Source: Falsiroseomonas oleicola (GTDB taxonomy: Bacteria > Pseudomonadota > Alphaproteobacteria > Acetobacterales > Acetobacteraceae). From it: a stretch of 64,000 nt of DNA. Location of the stretch: assembly GCF_019029495.1 (NCBI RefSeq), contig NZ_JAERQM010000001.1:1054001-1118000 (forward strand), read 5' to 3'. The position numbers and the translations under genes were made by a program. Under the pieces are notes generated by a model. That model was not told the DNA's origin. It searched no databases and saw only the letters and a program-made list of their open reading frames with translations. Of the stretch, positions 27,888 through 36,848 are shown piece by piece; the first letter of the stretch is position 1, and every line of letters begins with the position of its first letter.

Positions 27888-30146
27888 ATGCCACGCCTGG
27901 CGATTGCGTTCTTCTGTTCCGGCTTTGCGGCGCTGCTGTGCCAGATCGTCTGGCAGCGCATGCTCGGCATTTTCGCAGGATCCGACACGATCTCGGCGGC
28001 CCTGGTGGTGGGCGCCTTCCTGGCCGGGCTTGGCCTGGGTTCGATCATCGGCGCCAAGCTGGCCGACCGGCTGTCGCCCTGGCACGCGCTGCTCGGCTTC
28101 GCCGTGGCGGAGGCCGGGGTCGCCGGATTCGCCCTGGTCTCCAAGCTGTTCCTGTATGACTTTCTGGCAACCGACCTGGCCGGCGTGGTGGACAGCCCGG
28201 TGGCGATCTTCGCGCTGTGCTTCGCCGGGCTGGTGCTGCCGACGACGCTGATGGGCGCCTCCCTGCCGCTGCTGGCGCGGGCCATCGCCACCAGCCTGGA
28301 CACGGTGGCGGAACGGGTGGGCAGCCTCTACGGGCTGAACACGCTGGGGGCTGGCCTCGGCGCGCTGCTGGGCGGCTGGGTGCTGGTGGGGCATCTGGGC
28401 TTCGTCGGCGCCCTGGCCCTGGCGGCGGGGCTCGACCTGTTCGCCGCCGCCCTGGCGCTGACGCTGCTGCCGGGCCTGTCCCGCGTGGCGCCGGCACCGC
28501 CCGCCCCTTCGGCCCGCGCGCAGGCCCCGGCGGAGCCCTTCGGCAGCCTGCGCCTGTGGTGCCTGCTGGTCTTCCTGTCCGGCTACATCATCGTGGCGCT
28601 GGAGATCGTCTGGGTGCGGCTGATGGGCCAGGTGGGTCAGTATCACGCCTATCTCTTCCCCACCGTGCTCGGCATCTTCCTGCTGGCCGATGGGCTGGGC
28701 ATCGCCGTGGCGTCGCGCATGGTGCGGCGCATGCGCGACCCGCGGCCGGCCTTCTTCCTGACCCAGGCGGGCGGCTTCGCGCTGGGCGCGGCGCTGATCC
28801 TGCTGCTGATCTGGGCGCTGCCGCATTGGCCGGTCAATCAGTTCGTCTCCGCCGACATGCAGCGGCTGCGCGATGGCGGGCTGGTGACGACCGTCCTGCT
28901 GACGCTCGCCGTGGTCGGCCCGCCGAGCTTCCTGATCGGCATGACCTTCCCCTTCGTGCAGCGCGCCGTGCAGCAGGACCTGGCCAGCGTCGGCGCCCGC
29001 GTCGGCTGGGTGCAGTTGGCGAATATCCTGGGCAATGCGGCGGGGTCGATCCTGACCGGCCTGGTCACCTTCCATCTGCTGGGCACCGCCGGCACGCTGC
29101 GGCTGCTGGCGGCGTTGTCGCTGCTGCTGATGCTCGGCTGGCTGTGGAAGGCCGGGCGCGGGAGGCGGCCGGAGATGGCGCTGGCGGCGGCCTGCGGCGT
29201 GGCGCTGGTGGCGCTGCCGGGCAATGCGGCGCTGTGGTCGCGGCTGCATGCCGAACAGCCGCACCAGGTGGTGGACTGGGCGGAGGACCGCTCCGGCATC
29301 GCCTTCTTCCGCGATGAGAACCGGGCGGAGGGCGGGCCGCACGGTCCCTTCTTCATCCAGGGCTTCAGCCAGGGCCGCATTCCCTTCCTGCCGATCCATC
29401 AGTTCCTGGGCGCGGTCGGGCCGCTGCTGCATGCGGATCCGAAGAACGTGCTGTGCATCGGCATCGGCTCCGGCGGCACGCCCTGGGCGGCGGGCGTCTC
29501 ACCCCGGACGGACTCGGTCCGCGCGATCGAGCTGGTGGGGCCGGTGCTGACCGCCCATGCCGGCATCGCCGCGCGCTACCCGGACAGTCCGATCGCGACG
29601 ATGCTGTCCAACCCGCGCTGGCAACTGGAATATGGCGACGGGCGCCGGGCACTGTCCCGGGGCGAGACGCTGTATGATGTGATCCAGGCCGATGCGATCC
29701 TGCCGGAGGGCTCGCATTCCGGCCTGCTCTATTCCGCCGAGTTCCTGGAACAGGTGCGCCGCCGCCTGGCGCCTGGCGGGATCTATGTGCAATGGGGGCC
29801 GACGGAGCGCGTGGTGGCGACCTTCGCCGCGGTCTTCCCGCATACGCTGCTGCTGATGCCGGGCAGCGTGCTGATCGGATCGGACAGCCCCATCCCCTAT
29901 GACCCGGCCGAGCTGGCGCGACGCTTCGCGCAGCCGGAGGTGATCGCCCATCTGGAACGGGGGAATCGCGAAACCCGTGACTATGGCTGGATGTTCGATG
30001 AGCCGGCGCTGGTCTGGCAGCCCGGCACGGCCCGCCCGGAACCGGTGCTGACGGATGTCTTCCCGCGCGACGAATTCTACCTGAACAACGGCGTCACCCA
30101 CACCCTGGCGCTGCGGCGGACGGAGCAGTTGCTCGGGGTGGAATGA
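27888..30146 (+). CDS. Membrane-bound spermidine-synthase-like fusion protein
   Basis: A 752-residue protein. The first part (residues 1-470) has two blocks of membrane helices, with a proline/alanine-rich loop near residue 205 and motifs such as LNTLGAGLGALLGG and QLANILGNAAGS. The second part (residues 490-750) is a spermidine/spermine-synthase-type Rossmann domain with IGIGSGGTPWA and YGDGRRAL. Fused proteins of this kind are widespread but functionally uncharacterised. ATG 27888 has GGGGAG eight bases before it; upstream frames add no membrane sequence. Confidence 0.75.
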   Translation: MPRLAIAFFCSGFAALLCQIVWQRMLGIFAGSDTISAALVVGAFLAGLGLGSIIGAKLADRLSPWHALLGFAVAEAGVAGFALVSKLFLYDFLATDLAGVVDSPVAIFALCFAGLVLPTTLMGASLPLLARAIATSLDTVAERVGSLYGLNTLGAGLGALLGGWVLVGHLGFVGALALAAGLDLFAAALALTLLPGLSRVAPAPPAPSARAQAPAEPFGSLRLWCLLVFLSGYIIVALEIVWVRLMGQVGQYHAYLFPTVLGIFLLADGLGIAVASRMVRRMRDPRPAFFLTQAGGFALGAALILLLIWALPHWPVNQFVSADMQRLRDGGLVTTVLLTLAVVGPPSFLIGMTFPFVQRAVQQDLASVGARVGWVQLANILGNAAGSILTGLVTFHLLGTAGTLRLLAALSLLLMLGWLWKAGRGRRPEMALAAACGVALVALPGNAALWSRLHAEQPHQVVDWAEDRSGIAFFRDENRAEGGPHGPFFIQGFSQGRIPFLPIHQFLGAVGPLLHADPKNVLCIGIGSGGTPWAAGVSPRTDSVRAIELVGPVLTAHAGIAARYPDSPIATMLSNPRWQLEYGDGRRALSRGETLYDVIQADAILPEGSHSGLLYSAEFLEQVRRRLAPGGIYVQWGPTERVVATFAAVFPHTLLLMPGSVLIGSDSPIPYDPAELARRFAQPEVIAHLERGNRETRDYGWMFDEPALVWQPGTARPEPVLTDVFPRDEFYLNNGVTHTLALRRTEQLLGVE

Positions 30147-30215
30147 TGCCGGGGCGGATGGCGCCAGGCCGGGCGGCGGGATAGGGTCTTCGTCCCTGGT
30201 CCTGGATGACGCCGC

Positions 30216-30674
30216 ATGAAAAAAGTTCTTCTGGTCGGCTTCCTCTGCGGTGCCCTGGCGGTGATCGTGTTCCACCAGGGCACGCTCTATGTGCTGTACC
30301 ACCAGTTCGCGCTGATCAAGATGCTGGGCGTGCCGGATGCCTTCCGGCCCGGCGCCGCGGGCTTCAACATCCGCCCGGTGCCGCCCTTCGGCGTGCCGCA
30401 GGTGCTGTCCCTGGCCTTCTGGGGCGGGGTCTGGGGCATCGTGCTGGCGGGGCTGATCCGCTGGGGGCGGCTGCCGGACCTGCTGACCGGCTTCCTGCTG
30501 GGCGCCGTGATCTGCACCGTGGTCGGCTTCACCCTGGTGGCGGAGTGGCGCGGCGTGCCGATGTGGGCCGGCGGCAACACCATTGTCTGGGCGCGCGCGG
30601 CGCTGCTGAACGGCGCCTTCGGCTGGGGCACGGCCTTCCTGATGCGGCCCTTTTCCATCGGCGGCGGCTACTGA
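30216..30674 (+). CDS. Hypothetical four-helix membrane protein
   Basis: A 152-residue protein with four hydrophobic segments (VGFLCGALAVIVFH, LAFWGGVWGIVLAGL, LLTGFLLGAVICTVVGF, and ARAALLNGAFGWGTAFLM), and a conserved-looking GNTIVWARA before the last. It starts 69 bases after the spermidine-synthase-like gene and might be co-transcribed. I do not recognise a family name. Confidence 0.7.
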   Translation: MKKVLLVGFLCGALAVIVFHQGTLYVLYHQFALIKMLGVPDAFRPGAAGFNIRPVPPFGVPQVLSLAFWGGVWGIVLAGLIRWGRLPDLLTGFLLGAVICTVVGFTLVAEWRGVPMWAGGNTIVWARAALLNGAFGWGTAFLMRPFSIGGGY

Positions 30675-30698
30675 GGCGCAAGCCTCGGCCCGCCGGGA

Positions 30699-31850
30699 TC
30701 AGCCGCTCAGCCGCCCCAGCAGCGCGGTCAACTCGGCCAGGCTCCGGCATCCGGTCTTGCGGCGCACCGCGGCGAGGTGGCCGCGCGCCGTTTCCACCGC
30801 GATGTTCCGAGTCGCGGCGTGCTGCGCCACGGTCCGCCCGGCCGCCAGCGCCGCGGCAAGAAGGGCCTCCGCCGGGGTCAGGCCGAAGGCCTGGCGCAGC
30901 AGCGGCGCACGCGGGCGCGGGCGGTTGCTGTCATCGGTCACCAGCAGCATTGCGCCGGTGAAATCCTCCGGCATGCCGAGGGCCGCGATACGGCGCAGGG
31001 GCAGAACCTGGACGATATAGGGGGGGCGCCCGCTGCGTCGCGGCAGGGCGACACCGGCGGCCGCCGGCATCATCCTCACCTTGCCGGTGGTCGCCTGGAT
31101 CGCGGCACCCACGGCCTGGGACAGGGCATGGCGTGCCTGCGCATTCGGCGTGGAGAGGCCGCTGTCGCCCCCCAGGGCAAGCCCATCGCCCTGGGCCGCC
31201 ATCGCTTCCACCGCCGGGTTGGTCGCGACGACGCGGCGGTGGCGATCGAGCAGCACCACGCCCTGCGGCAGCGCGGCGAAGCCGCTGCGCAGCGCATTGG
31301 CCGTCTGCCAGCCACTCGCGGCCAGCCGCGCTTCCATCAGCAGGGCACGGCGCAGATGCAGGAACAGCGGCGTCAGCAGCGCTTCCTCCGCCGCCCCGAA
31401 GGGCTCGGCGCGGGCAGAGCGGTGGAAGGCGATGCGGCCGACCATGCCGTCCGGACCCTGCATCATCGCCGACAGGCAGTGGAAGGCGCCGTCGCGCTTC
31501 GCCTTCCACTCATTCCAGATGGCGGAGGCGCGGTAGCGGCGCATCGGCACCACCCGGTCCATGTTCAACACGCCTTCCCCGTGGCGGGAGGCCGCGGTGG
31601 CCCAAGGGTCGCGATGGATCCAGTGGGTCTGGTAGTCTGTGGTGACCTCGGTGGCGAGGCCGGCACCCTCGCAGCGGCTTTCACGCAGCACGCCCCGCTC
31701 ATACTGCATCAGATGCACCGCATGGGTGCTGGTCTGAAGCGCGCGGGCCACTGGCTCGATCGCGGCGGTCAGGCCGCGCCCATCGACCAAGGACGCGTAC
31801 AGGTCCAGCGCATGGGCCTCGGGCGACGACAGGTGCGACGGCTCGATCAC
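30699..31850 (-). CDS. LuxR-family transcriptional regulator
   Basis: A protein of about 383 residues. The C-terminal 65 residues are a LuxR-type helix-turn-helix (GLTPAEALLAAALAAGRTVAQHAATRNIAVETARGHLAAVRRKTG). The N-terminal region (residues 1-170) is of unknown sensory type, and a PAS-like segment lies near residue 195 (AALPQGVVLLDRHRRVVATNPAVEAMA). The start is taken at GTG 31850, because a promoter-like pair lies directly upstream and would give a leaderless mRNA. Divergent from fdhD, so control of that gene is possible. Confidence 0.8.
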   Translation of the reverse strand: MIEPSHLSSPEAHALDLYASLVDGRGLTAAIEPVARALQTSTHAVHLMQYERGVLRESRCEGAGLATEVTTDYQTHWIHRDPWATAASRHGEGVLNMDRVVPMRRYRASAIWNEWKAKRDGAFHCLSAMMQGPDGMVGRIAFHRSARAEPFGAAEEALLTPLFLHLRRALLMEARLAASGWQTANALRSGFAALPQGVVLLDRHRRVVATNPAVEAMAAQGDGLALGGDSGLSTPNAQARHALSQAVGAAIQATTGKVRMMPAAAGVALPRRSGRPPYIVQVLPLRRIAALGMPEDFTGAMLLVTDDSNRPRPRAPLLRQAFGLTPAEALLAAALAAGRTVAQHAATRNIAVETARGHLAAVRRKTGCRSLAELTALLGRLSG

Positions 31851-31856
31851 GTATGC

Positions 31857-31885
31857 ACAATACCATGTTGCCGGAAATGTGTAAG
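31857..31885 (-). promoter_or_regulatory. Promoter giving a possibly leaderless luxR-type mRNA
   Basis: On the minus strand CTTACA (31880-31885) and TATTGT (31857-31862) are 17 bases apart. A start site about seven bases further falls on the GTG start codon at 31850. Confidence 0.5.
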
Positions 31886-31987
31886 CGATCGCGGGTTGCT
31901 GATGGTGTTTTCTTTGTACGATTCCCACAAGGGCAACCTGCCCGCTGCCCGCTTGCGGCCAGCCCGGCGCGGCGCCACCTTCCCCAC

Positions 31988-32881
31988 ATGTCCTCGCTCC
32001 GCGTCCAACCCGACCCCTCCGACCCCCGCCTGACCCGGCGCCTGACCGGGCTCGACCAGACCGGCAAGGCGGTGGAGACCAGCGTCACGGTCGAACGCGC
32101 CCTGACCTTGTTCCTCAATGGGCAGGAGATCGTCACCATGATGACGATCCTCGACCGGCCGGAGGAGCTGGCGCTGGGCTACCTGCTGAACCAGGGCATG
32201 CTGCGCCGGACCGATGCGGTGACCGCGGTGGAGTATGACGAGGATCTGCAGCTCGTCATCGTCCGCACCGAAACGCCGACCAATTTCGAGACCAAGCTTC
32301 GGAAAAAGACCCTGACCTCCGGCTGCGCGCAGGGCACCGCCTTTGGCGACCTGATGGAGGATTTTGCTACGGTCGAACTGGCGCCCGAAGCACGGCTGCG
32401 CACTTCCTGGCTGTATGGCCTGCTCGGCCGCATCAACACCCTGCCGAGCCTGTATCTGGAAGCCGGCGCCATCCATGGCTGCGCCCTGTGCCGGCAGGAT
32501 GCGCCGATCGTCTATATGGAGGATGTCGGCCGCCACAATGCGGTCGATAAGATCGCCGGCTGGATGTTCCGGGAGCGCGAGGCGCCGGAGGACAAGATCT
32601 TCTACACCACCGGCCGGCTGACCTCCGAGATGGTCATCAAGACCGTCCGCATGGGCATCCCCATCCTGATCTCCCGCTCCGGCTTCACCGCCTGGGCGGT
32701 GGAACTGGCGCGGGAGGCGAACCTGACCCTGATCGGCCGCTGCAAGGGCAAGCGCTTCCTGGCCCTGGCCGGCGAACAGCGCATCGTCTTCGATGCCGAT
32801 CTGACCCATGTGCCGGAGGAATCCGCGAAACACTGGCGCAAGAACAGCGCCGAGGCGATGGGCCGCGCCGATGCGGAATGA
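31988..32881 (+). CDS. fdhD: Formate dehydrogenase accessory sulfurtransferase FdhD
   Basis: A 297-residue FdhD. The signature cysteine loop GAIHGCALC carries the CxxC pair that moves sulfur, and [24 protein letters not shown] and [15 protein letters not shown] follow. FdhD carries sulfur from a cysteine desulfurase to the Mo/W-bis-MGD cofactor of formate dehydrogenase, which is essential for activity. It runs opposite to the fdh operon but lies next to it. Its last 11 bases overlap mobA. Start ATG 31988 gives the typical N-terminus; the longer frame crosses the luxR-type promoter. Confidence 0.95.
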   Translation: MSSLRVQPDPSDPRLTRRLTGLDQTGKAVETSVTVERALTLFLNGQEIVTMMTILDRPEELALGYLLNQGMLRRTDAVTAVEYDEDLQLVIVRTETPTNFETKLRKKTLTSGCAQGTAFGDLMEDFATVELAPEARLRTSWLYGLLGRINTLPSLYLEAGAIHGCALCRQDAPIVYMEDVGRHNAVDKIAGWMFREREAPEDKIFYTTGRLTSEMVIKTVRMGIPILISRSGFTAWAVELAREANLTLIGRCKGKRFLALAGEQRIVFDADLTHVPEESAKHWRKNSAEAMGRADAE

Positions 32882-33563
32882 CACGGTCGCGCCGGAGGCG
32901 CGCAAGACTCTGGCGGTGGTGCTGGCCGGCGGGCTGGCACGACGCATGGGCGGTGGCGACAAGCCGCTGCGGCTGCTGGGCGGGCGGCCGCTGCTGGACC
33001 ATGTGCTGGAACGCCTGCGGCCGCAGGCGGCGACGACCATCCTGAACGCCAATGGCGATTCATCCCGGTTTGCCGACTGGGGCCTGACCGTGGTGGCGGA
33101 CAGCCTGCCGGATCATCCCGGCCCGCTGGCCGGCATCCTCGCCGGGCTGGACTGGGCGGCAGAGGCCCGGCCCGACCTCGCCTGGGTGGTCTCGGTGCCC
33201 GGGGATTCACCGCTGATCCCGCCCGATCTGGTGGCACGGCTGCACCAGGCGCGGGCGCAGGCCGGCGTGCCGCTGGCCTGCGCCCGGTCGGACGGCCAGA
33301 CCCATCCGCCCATCGGCCTCTGGCCCGTGGCGCTGCGCGGGGCGCTGCGGCAGGCGCTGCTGGAGGGCGAGCGCAAGATCGACCGCTGGACGGCGCGGCA
33401 CGGCATCGCCCATGCCGATTGGCCGGTGACGCCCCTCGACCCCTTCTTCAATGCCAATGCGCCGGAGGATCTGGCGCAGGCCGAGGCGCTGCTGGCCTTG
33501 CAACGCAACGCCCCTGATCCGATACAGGAGGGTGCGGAGTGGAAACGGAGCGCGTCCCCATGA
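32871..33563 (+). CDS. mobA: Molybdenum cofactor guanylyltransferase MobA
   Basis: A 230-residue nucleotidyltransferase with the MobA head [20 protein letters not shown] (GTP-binding loop), [13 protein letters not shown] (Mg-binding Asp), and a [11 protein letters not shown]-terminal motif. It attaches GMP to molybdopterin to form the bis-MGD cofactor of the formate dehydrogenase encoded nearby. Start ATG 32871 lies 11 bases inside fdhD, implying translational coupling. It ends by ATGA overlap with a 41-residue ORF. Confidence 0.93.
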   Translation: MRNDTVAPEARKTLAVVLAGGLARRMGGGDKPLRLLGGRPLLDHVLERLRPQAATTILNANGDSSRFADWGLTVVADSLPDHPGPLAGILAGLDWAAEARPDLAWVVSVPGDSPLIPPDLVARLHQARAQAGVPLACARSDGQTHPPIGLWPVALRGALRQALLEGERKIDRWTARHGIAHADWPVTPLDPFFNANAPEDLAQAEALLALQRNAPDPIQEGAEWKRSASP

Positions 33564-33685
33564 AATCCATCCTGATCGGCGCCCTGGCGGCCATCATCGT
33601 CGCCATCGGCGCCTATGCCGTGCTGGACAACAACTTCCAGCAGACCGCCGACCAGCGCTACGCGACGCAGGGCGTGCGGCTCTGA
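33560..33685 (+). CDS. Small membrane peptide, 41 residues, coupled to mobA
   Basis: ATG at 33560 overlaps the mobA stop (ATGA). The product [21 protein letters not shown]... has one transmembrane helix (residues 4-21) and a polar end ([18 protein letters not shown]). The polar tail ending in a Gly-Val-Arg-Leu motif, and its place directly after mobA, suggest a conserved peptide rather than a chance ORF. I recall similar short proteins ending with GVRL near molybdopterin or redox genes in alphaproteobacteria. Too short for most gene callers. Function unknown. Confidence 0.6.
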   Translation: MKSILIGALAAIIVAIGAYAVLDNNFQQTADQRYATQGVRL

Positions 33686-33713
33686 TCGCTTGATACCAAC
33701 GGCCCATCCGCGT

Positions 33714-33796
33714 GACCGCTCCGGGCCGCCCTCCGGCGGTTTGGCTTCGCCGCATAAGCGGCGGCGGCCGCTCGGACCGGTCAAGAGACCGGCGGT
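33714..33796. repeat. REP-like palindromic repeat, copy A
   Basis: An imperfect palindromic block with CCGCTCCG, then TTGGCTTCGCCGCATAAGCG, GCGGCGGCC, GCTCGG and a final CCGGTCAAGAGACCGG hairpin. It matches copy B (62081-62155) over the core. It lies between convergent gene ends (small peptide and moeA). Confidence 0.6.
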
Positions 33797-33800
33797 ATAG

Positions 33801-35048
33801 TCAGAATATCCCGCGATAGGGCAGCACCCGGATTCGGTCGCCGGGGCTGACCGTGGTGATGTCCTCCGGCAATTCGGCCAGGGCATCGGATTGGGTGAGC
33901 GAGGTCAGCAGCCCCGCACCCTCCCGCGCGAATTTCTCCGCCACCGGCAGGCCGGCGGCCTGGGTCAGGCGCACCCGCACATATTCGCGCCGGCCTTCCT
34001 TCTTGCGATAGGCGAAGGCGGCCTCGGCGGGGAAGCTCGGCAGGGGCTCAGGCAGGGCGCCGGCCAGGCGCAGCACCAGCGGGCGCGCCAGGTGCAGGAA
34101 GGTGACCACGGCGGCCACAGGATTGCCCGGCAGTCCGACGACCGGCGTGCCGCCGATCACCCCCATCGCCGCCGGCCGCCCCGGCTTGATCGCCAGGCGC
34201 CAGAACACCAGCCGCCCGCCCTGTTCGATGGCCGCGCGCACATGGTCGGCCTCCCCGGTCGAGACACCGCCCGAGGTCAGCAGCAGGTCGTGCCGTGCGG
34301 CGGCCCCGGCCAGGGCCGCGGCGGTGGCGGCGGGCTCATCCGGCAGGATGCCGAGGTCGCTGGCCTCCACCGGCAGCCCGGCGAGCAGGGCCAGCAGGGT
34401 GAAGCGGTTGGAATCATAGGTCCGCGCCGCGCCCAGCACCGTGCCCGGCTCCGCCAGCTCGTCGCCGGTGGAAAACACGCCGACGCGCACCCTGCGGCGC
34501 AGCTCCAGCGTGGTCAGGCCGAGCGCGGCGGCCAGGCCGATATCGGGCGGCAGCAGGCGGCGGCCCTGCGGCAGGGCCAGCGCGCCCTGGGCCACATCCT
34601 CCCCGGCCGGGCGGCAATTGGCGCCGCGCTTCAGGCCAGGCGCCAGCAGCACGGCACCCTCCGCCTCCCGCGCATCCTCCTGCATCATCACTGTATCGGC
34701 GCCTTCGGGCATCGGTGCGCCGGTGAAGATGCGCAGCGCGGTGCCGGGCGCGATCGGCGCCGCCGCCTGCCCGGCCTGGAGGCGTCCGGCGAGGGGCAGG
34801 CGCGTTTCGCCCGCCGGGGCCAGGTCGGCATGGCGGAAGGCATAGCCATCGACGGCGGAATTGAAGAAGGGCGGCAGCGGCAGCGGGGCATGCAGGGCCT
34901 CCGCCAGCACCCGCCCGGGCGCGGCCAGCAGCGCCACGCGTTCCACCTCCGCCAAGGGCGGCACGCGGTCGGCAATCAGCGCCTGCGCCTCATCCACCGA
35001 CATCAGGCGACCGCCAAAGGCGAAGCAGTCGTCGCTGAGCTGGGCCAA
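33801..35048 (-). CDS. moeA: Molybdopterin molybdenumtransferase MoeA
   Basis: A 415-residue protein with the full MoeA domain order. It has FFNSAVDGYAFR (domain with the substrate site), the FTGAPMPEGADTVMMQED motif, VGVFSTGDEL, LLTSGGVSTGEADHV (MPT-binding), GGTPVVGLPGNPVAAVV, and the C-terminal beta-barrel domain. It inserts molybdate into adenylylated molybdopterin. It is the last gene of the leftward mobB-moeA pair, 12 bases after mobB. Confidence 0.95.
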   Translation of the reverse strand: MAQLSDDCFAFGGRLMSVDEAQALIADRVPPLAEVERVALLAAPGRVLAEALHAPLPLPPFFNSAVDGYAFRHADLAPAGETRLPLAGRLQAGQAAAPIAPGTALRIFTGAPMPEGADTVMMQEDAREAEGAVLLAPGLKRGANCRPAGEDVAQGALALPQGRRLLPPDIGLAAALGLTTLELRRRVRVGVFSTGDELAEPGTVLGAARTYDSNRFTLLALLAGLPVEASDLGILPDEPAATAAALAGAAARHDLLLTSGGVSTGEADHVRAAIEQGGRLVFWRLAIKPGRPAAMGVIGGTPVVGLPGNPVAAVVTFLHLARPLVLRLAGALPEPLPSFPAEAAFAYRKKEGRREYVRVRLTQAAGLPVAEKFAREGAGLLTSLTQSDALAELPEDITTVSPGDRIRVLPYRGIF

Positions 35049-35060
35049 GTCCTGCCTCCT

Positions 35061-35573
35061 TCAGCCTTGCAGCACATCCCGCAGCGGGATGGCGCCTTGC
35101 AGCAGCAGATCGGCGATCCCCGCGATATCGTCCAGATGCCGATGCGGCAGGGTGGTGTCCGGCGCCGTGTCGCTGGCCACGGCGATGATCGCGCTGTCCG
35201 CCGGATGCAGCCAGGGCTTGGCATTGGCCTGGCGGAAGACCTCGATCTTCGGATGCGGGTCGCGCTTGAAGCCCTCCACGATCACCAGGTCCACCGGGTC
35301 GAAGCGAGTCAGAAGCTGTTTCAGGCTTGGCTCCGGCGTCTCCCGCAGCTCCGTCATCAGCGCCCAGCGGCGGGCGGAGGAGACCAGCACCTGCCGCGCC
35401 CCGGCTTCCCGGTGGCTGTGGCTGTCCTTGCCGGGCTGGTCGATGTCGAAGGCATGGTGGGCGTGCTTCAGGGTGGAGACGGACACCCCCCGCGCGGCCA
35501 GTTCCGGGATCAGCCGCGTCAGCAGCGTGGTCTTGCCGGAACCGCTCCATCCGGCCAATCCGATCAGGCGCAT
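35061..35573 (-). CDS. mobB: Molybdopterin-guanine dinucleotide biosynthesis protein MobB
   Basis: A 170-residue P-loop GTP-binding protein with GWSGSGKTTLL (Walker A), STLKHAHHAFDIDQPGKDSHSHREAGA, and DLVIVEGFKRDPHPKIEVFR (Walker B region). MobB assists MobA in making MGD. It starts 22 bases after the fdh operon terminator, so it may have a separate promoter or depend on readthrough. It precedes moeA in the same direction. Confidence 0.93.
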   Translation of the reverse strand: MRLIGLAGWSGSGKTTLLTRLIPELAARGVSVSTLKHAHHAFDIDQPGKDSHSHREAGARQVLVSSARRWALMTELRETPEPSLKQLLTRFDPVDLVIVEGFKRDPHPKIEVFRQANAKPWLHPADSAIIAVASDTAPDTTLPHRHLDDIAGIADLLLQGAIPLRDVLQG

Positions 35574-35594
35574 CAGGTCATCCAGACAGCGAAA

Positions 35595-35626
35595 GGGCCG
35601 GTCATGGCTTCCACCATGGCCGGCCC
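35595..35626 (-). terminator. Terminator of the formate dehydrogenase operon
   Basis: Arms of 13 bases (35595-35607 and 35614-35626) pair around a six-base loop with one G/U wobble. Read on the minus strand, TTTCG follows. It sits between the gamma subunit gene and mobB. Confidence 0.75.
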
Positions 35627-35648
35627 GCTTCGGGCAAGGGGCTGAAAG

Positions 35649-36848
35649 TCAGTCGGCGCCGAGGGGCCGGGCGGCGGTCGGGCCGGTCACGGTGCCACGG
35701 GCCTTGCTGAGCTCCTCCTCCACCCAGAGGGAGTGGTGCTCCTTGGCCCAGTTCAGATCGACCTCGCCGGAGCCCATGGCATGGAAGGCGCCCTCCATCC
35801 CCAGCGTGCCGATATAGATATGCGCCAGCATCGCGGCGACCATCAGCACCGAAAGGATGCCGTGGACGATATGGGCCAGTTGCTGCCCGGCCATGTCGGT
35901 CACGGCGAAGGGGAAGATCAGCACATAGCCGGACAGCGCCACCAGCGTGCCGCCGAGCACGGTGATCCAGAACACCACCTTCTGCCCGGCATTGAAGCGC
36001 TTCGCATCCGGATGGCCATGGCGCAGCATCCCGCCACCCGCCTTGATCCAGGCCAGGTCGACCTTGTCCGGGATATTGTCCTTCACCCAGATCAGGAACA
36101 GCAGCACGATGCCGAGGGTGAAGGGGAAGGCCAGGTAGTTGTGCGCGATCTTGCCCCACATGCTGACGGCGGTGAAGGCCTCCGGCCCCAGCAGCGGCAG
36201 CAGCAGGTAGCGGCCGAAGGTCAGGTTCAGGCCGGAGAGGCCGAGCACGATGAAGCTGCTGGCCGTCATCCAATGCGCCGCGCGCTCGAACAGGTTGAAG
36301 CGCTGGATGGTGCGGCCGGAGGCGCCGGCATCGATGCGGATGCGACCCTTGACCAGGTAGAACAGCGCCAGGATCGCCAGCATGCCAAGCACGGCGATGC
36401 CGCCCACCAGGGTCAGGGTGCGGTTGTGGAAGGTCCGCCAGTCCTGGCCCTCGGGCTGGATCAGCGTGGCCGCGCGCGCATCGGGGATGGTGATGCGGCC
36501 GGTGATACGCTCCCCGCGCAGCGCCGCCTGCAACTCCAGCTCCTCGGCCGAGGGCTGGCCACGGTCGCTGAAGGGCGCGGGAGTCGGCGCCTGGGCGGAG
36601 GGTTGGCGCGCCTGCGGCGCGGTGACAGCCGCCGCCGCCGCGGGCGCCGGCGTGCCGGTGGGCGTATCGCCCTGGATCGTCGATTCCGGCACCTGGCCGC
36701 TGCCCTGGCCGCCGCTGGCGGGGCCGACTTCCGGCACCGGCGCCTGGATTTCCGGCGTCCCGGCCGCGGGCGCGCCAGGCTGGGTCTGTGCAAGGGCGGG
36801 CGTTGCCAGAAGCAGCGCCAGCGCGAGGGTGGGGGCGAGGCGCATCAT
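35649..36848 (-). CDS. Formate dehydrogenase gamma subunit (cytochrome b)
   Basis: A 399-residue membrane subunit. Residues 1-22 are a signal peptide; residues 23-95 are a low-complexity Pro/Ala/Gln/Thr stretch. A short segment RGERITGRITIPDARAATLIQPEG then leads to a first helix and the diheme cytochrome b core. Candidate heme histidines are in FERAAHWMTASSF, GKIAHNYLAF and HIVHGILSVLMVAAMLAHIYIG. It anchors the periplasmic alpha/beta subunits and gives electrons to quinone. ATG 36848 overlaps the beta subunit stop (ATGA). Longer than the minimal gamma subunit because of the N-terminal extension. Confidence 0.9.
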   Translation of the reverse strand: MMRLAPTLALALLLATPALAQTQPGAPAAGTPEIQAPVPEVGPASGGQGSGQVPESTIQGDTPTGTPAPAAAAAVTAPQARQPSAQAPTPAPFSDRGQPSAEELELQAALRGERITGRITIPDARAATLIQPEGQDWRTFHNRTLTLVGGIAVLGMLAILALFYLVKGRIRIDAGASGRTIQRFNLFERAAHWMTASSFIVLGLSGLNLTFGRYLLLPLLGPEAFTAVSMWGKIAHNYLAFPFTLGIVLLFLIWVKDNIPDKVDLAWIKAGGGMLRHGHPDAKRFNAGQKVVFWITVLGGTLVALSGYVLIFPFAVTDMAGQQLAHIVHGILSVLMVAAMLAHIYIGTLGMEGAFHAMGSGEVDLNWAKEHHSLWVEEELSKARGTVTGPTAARPLGAD

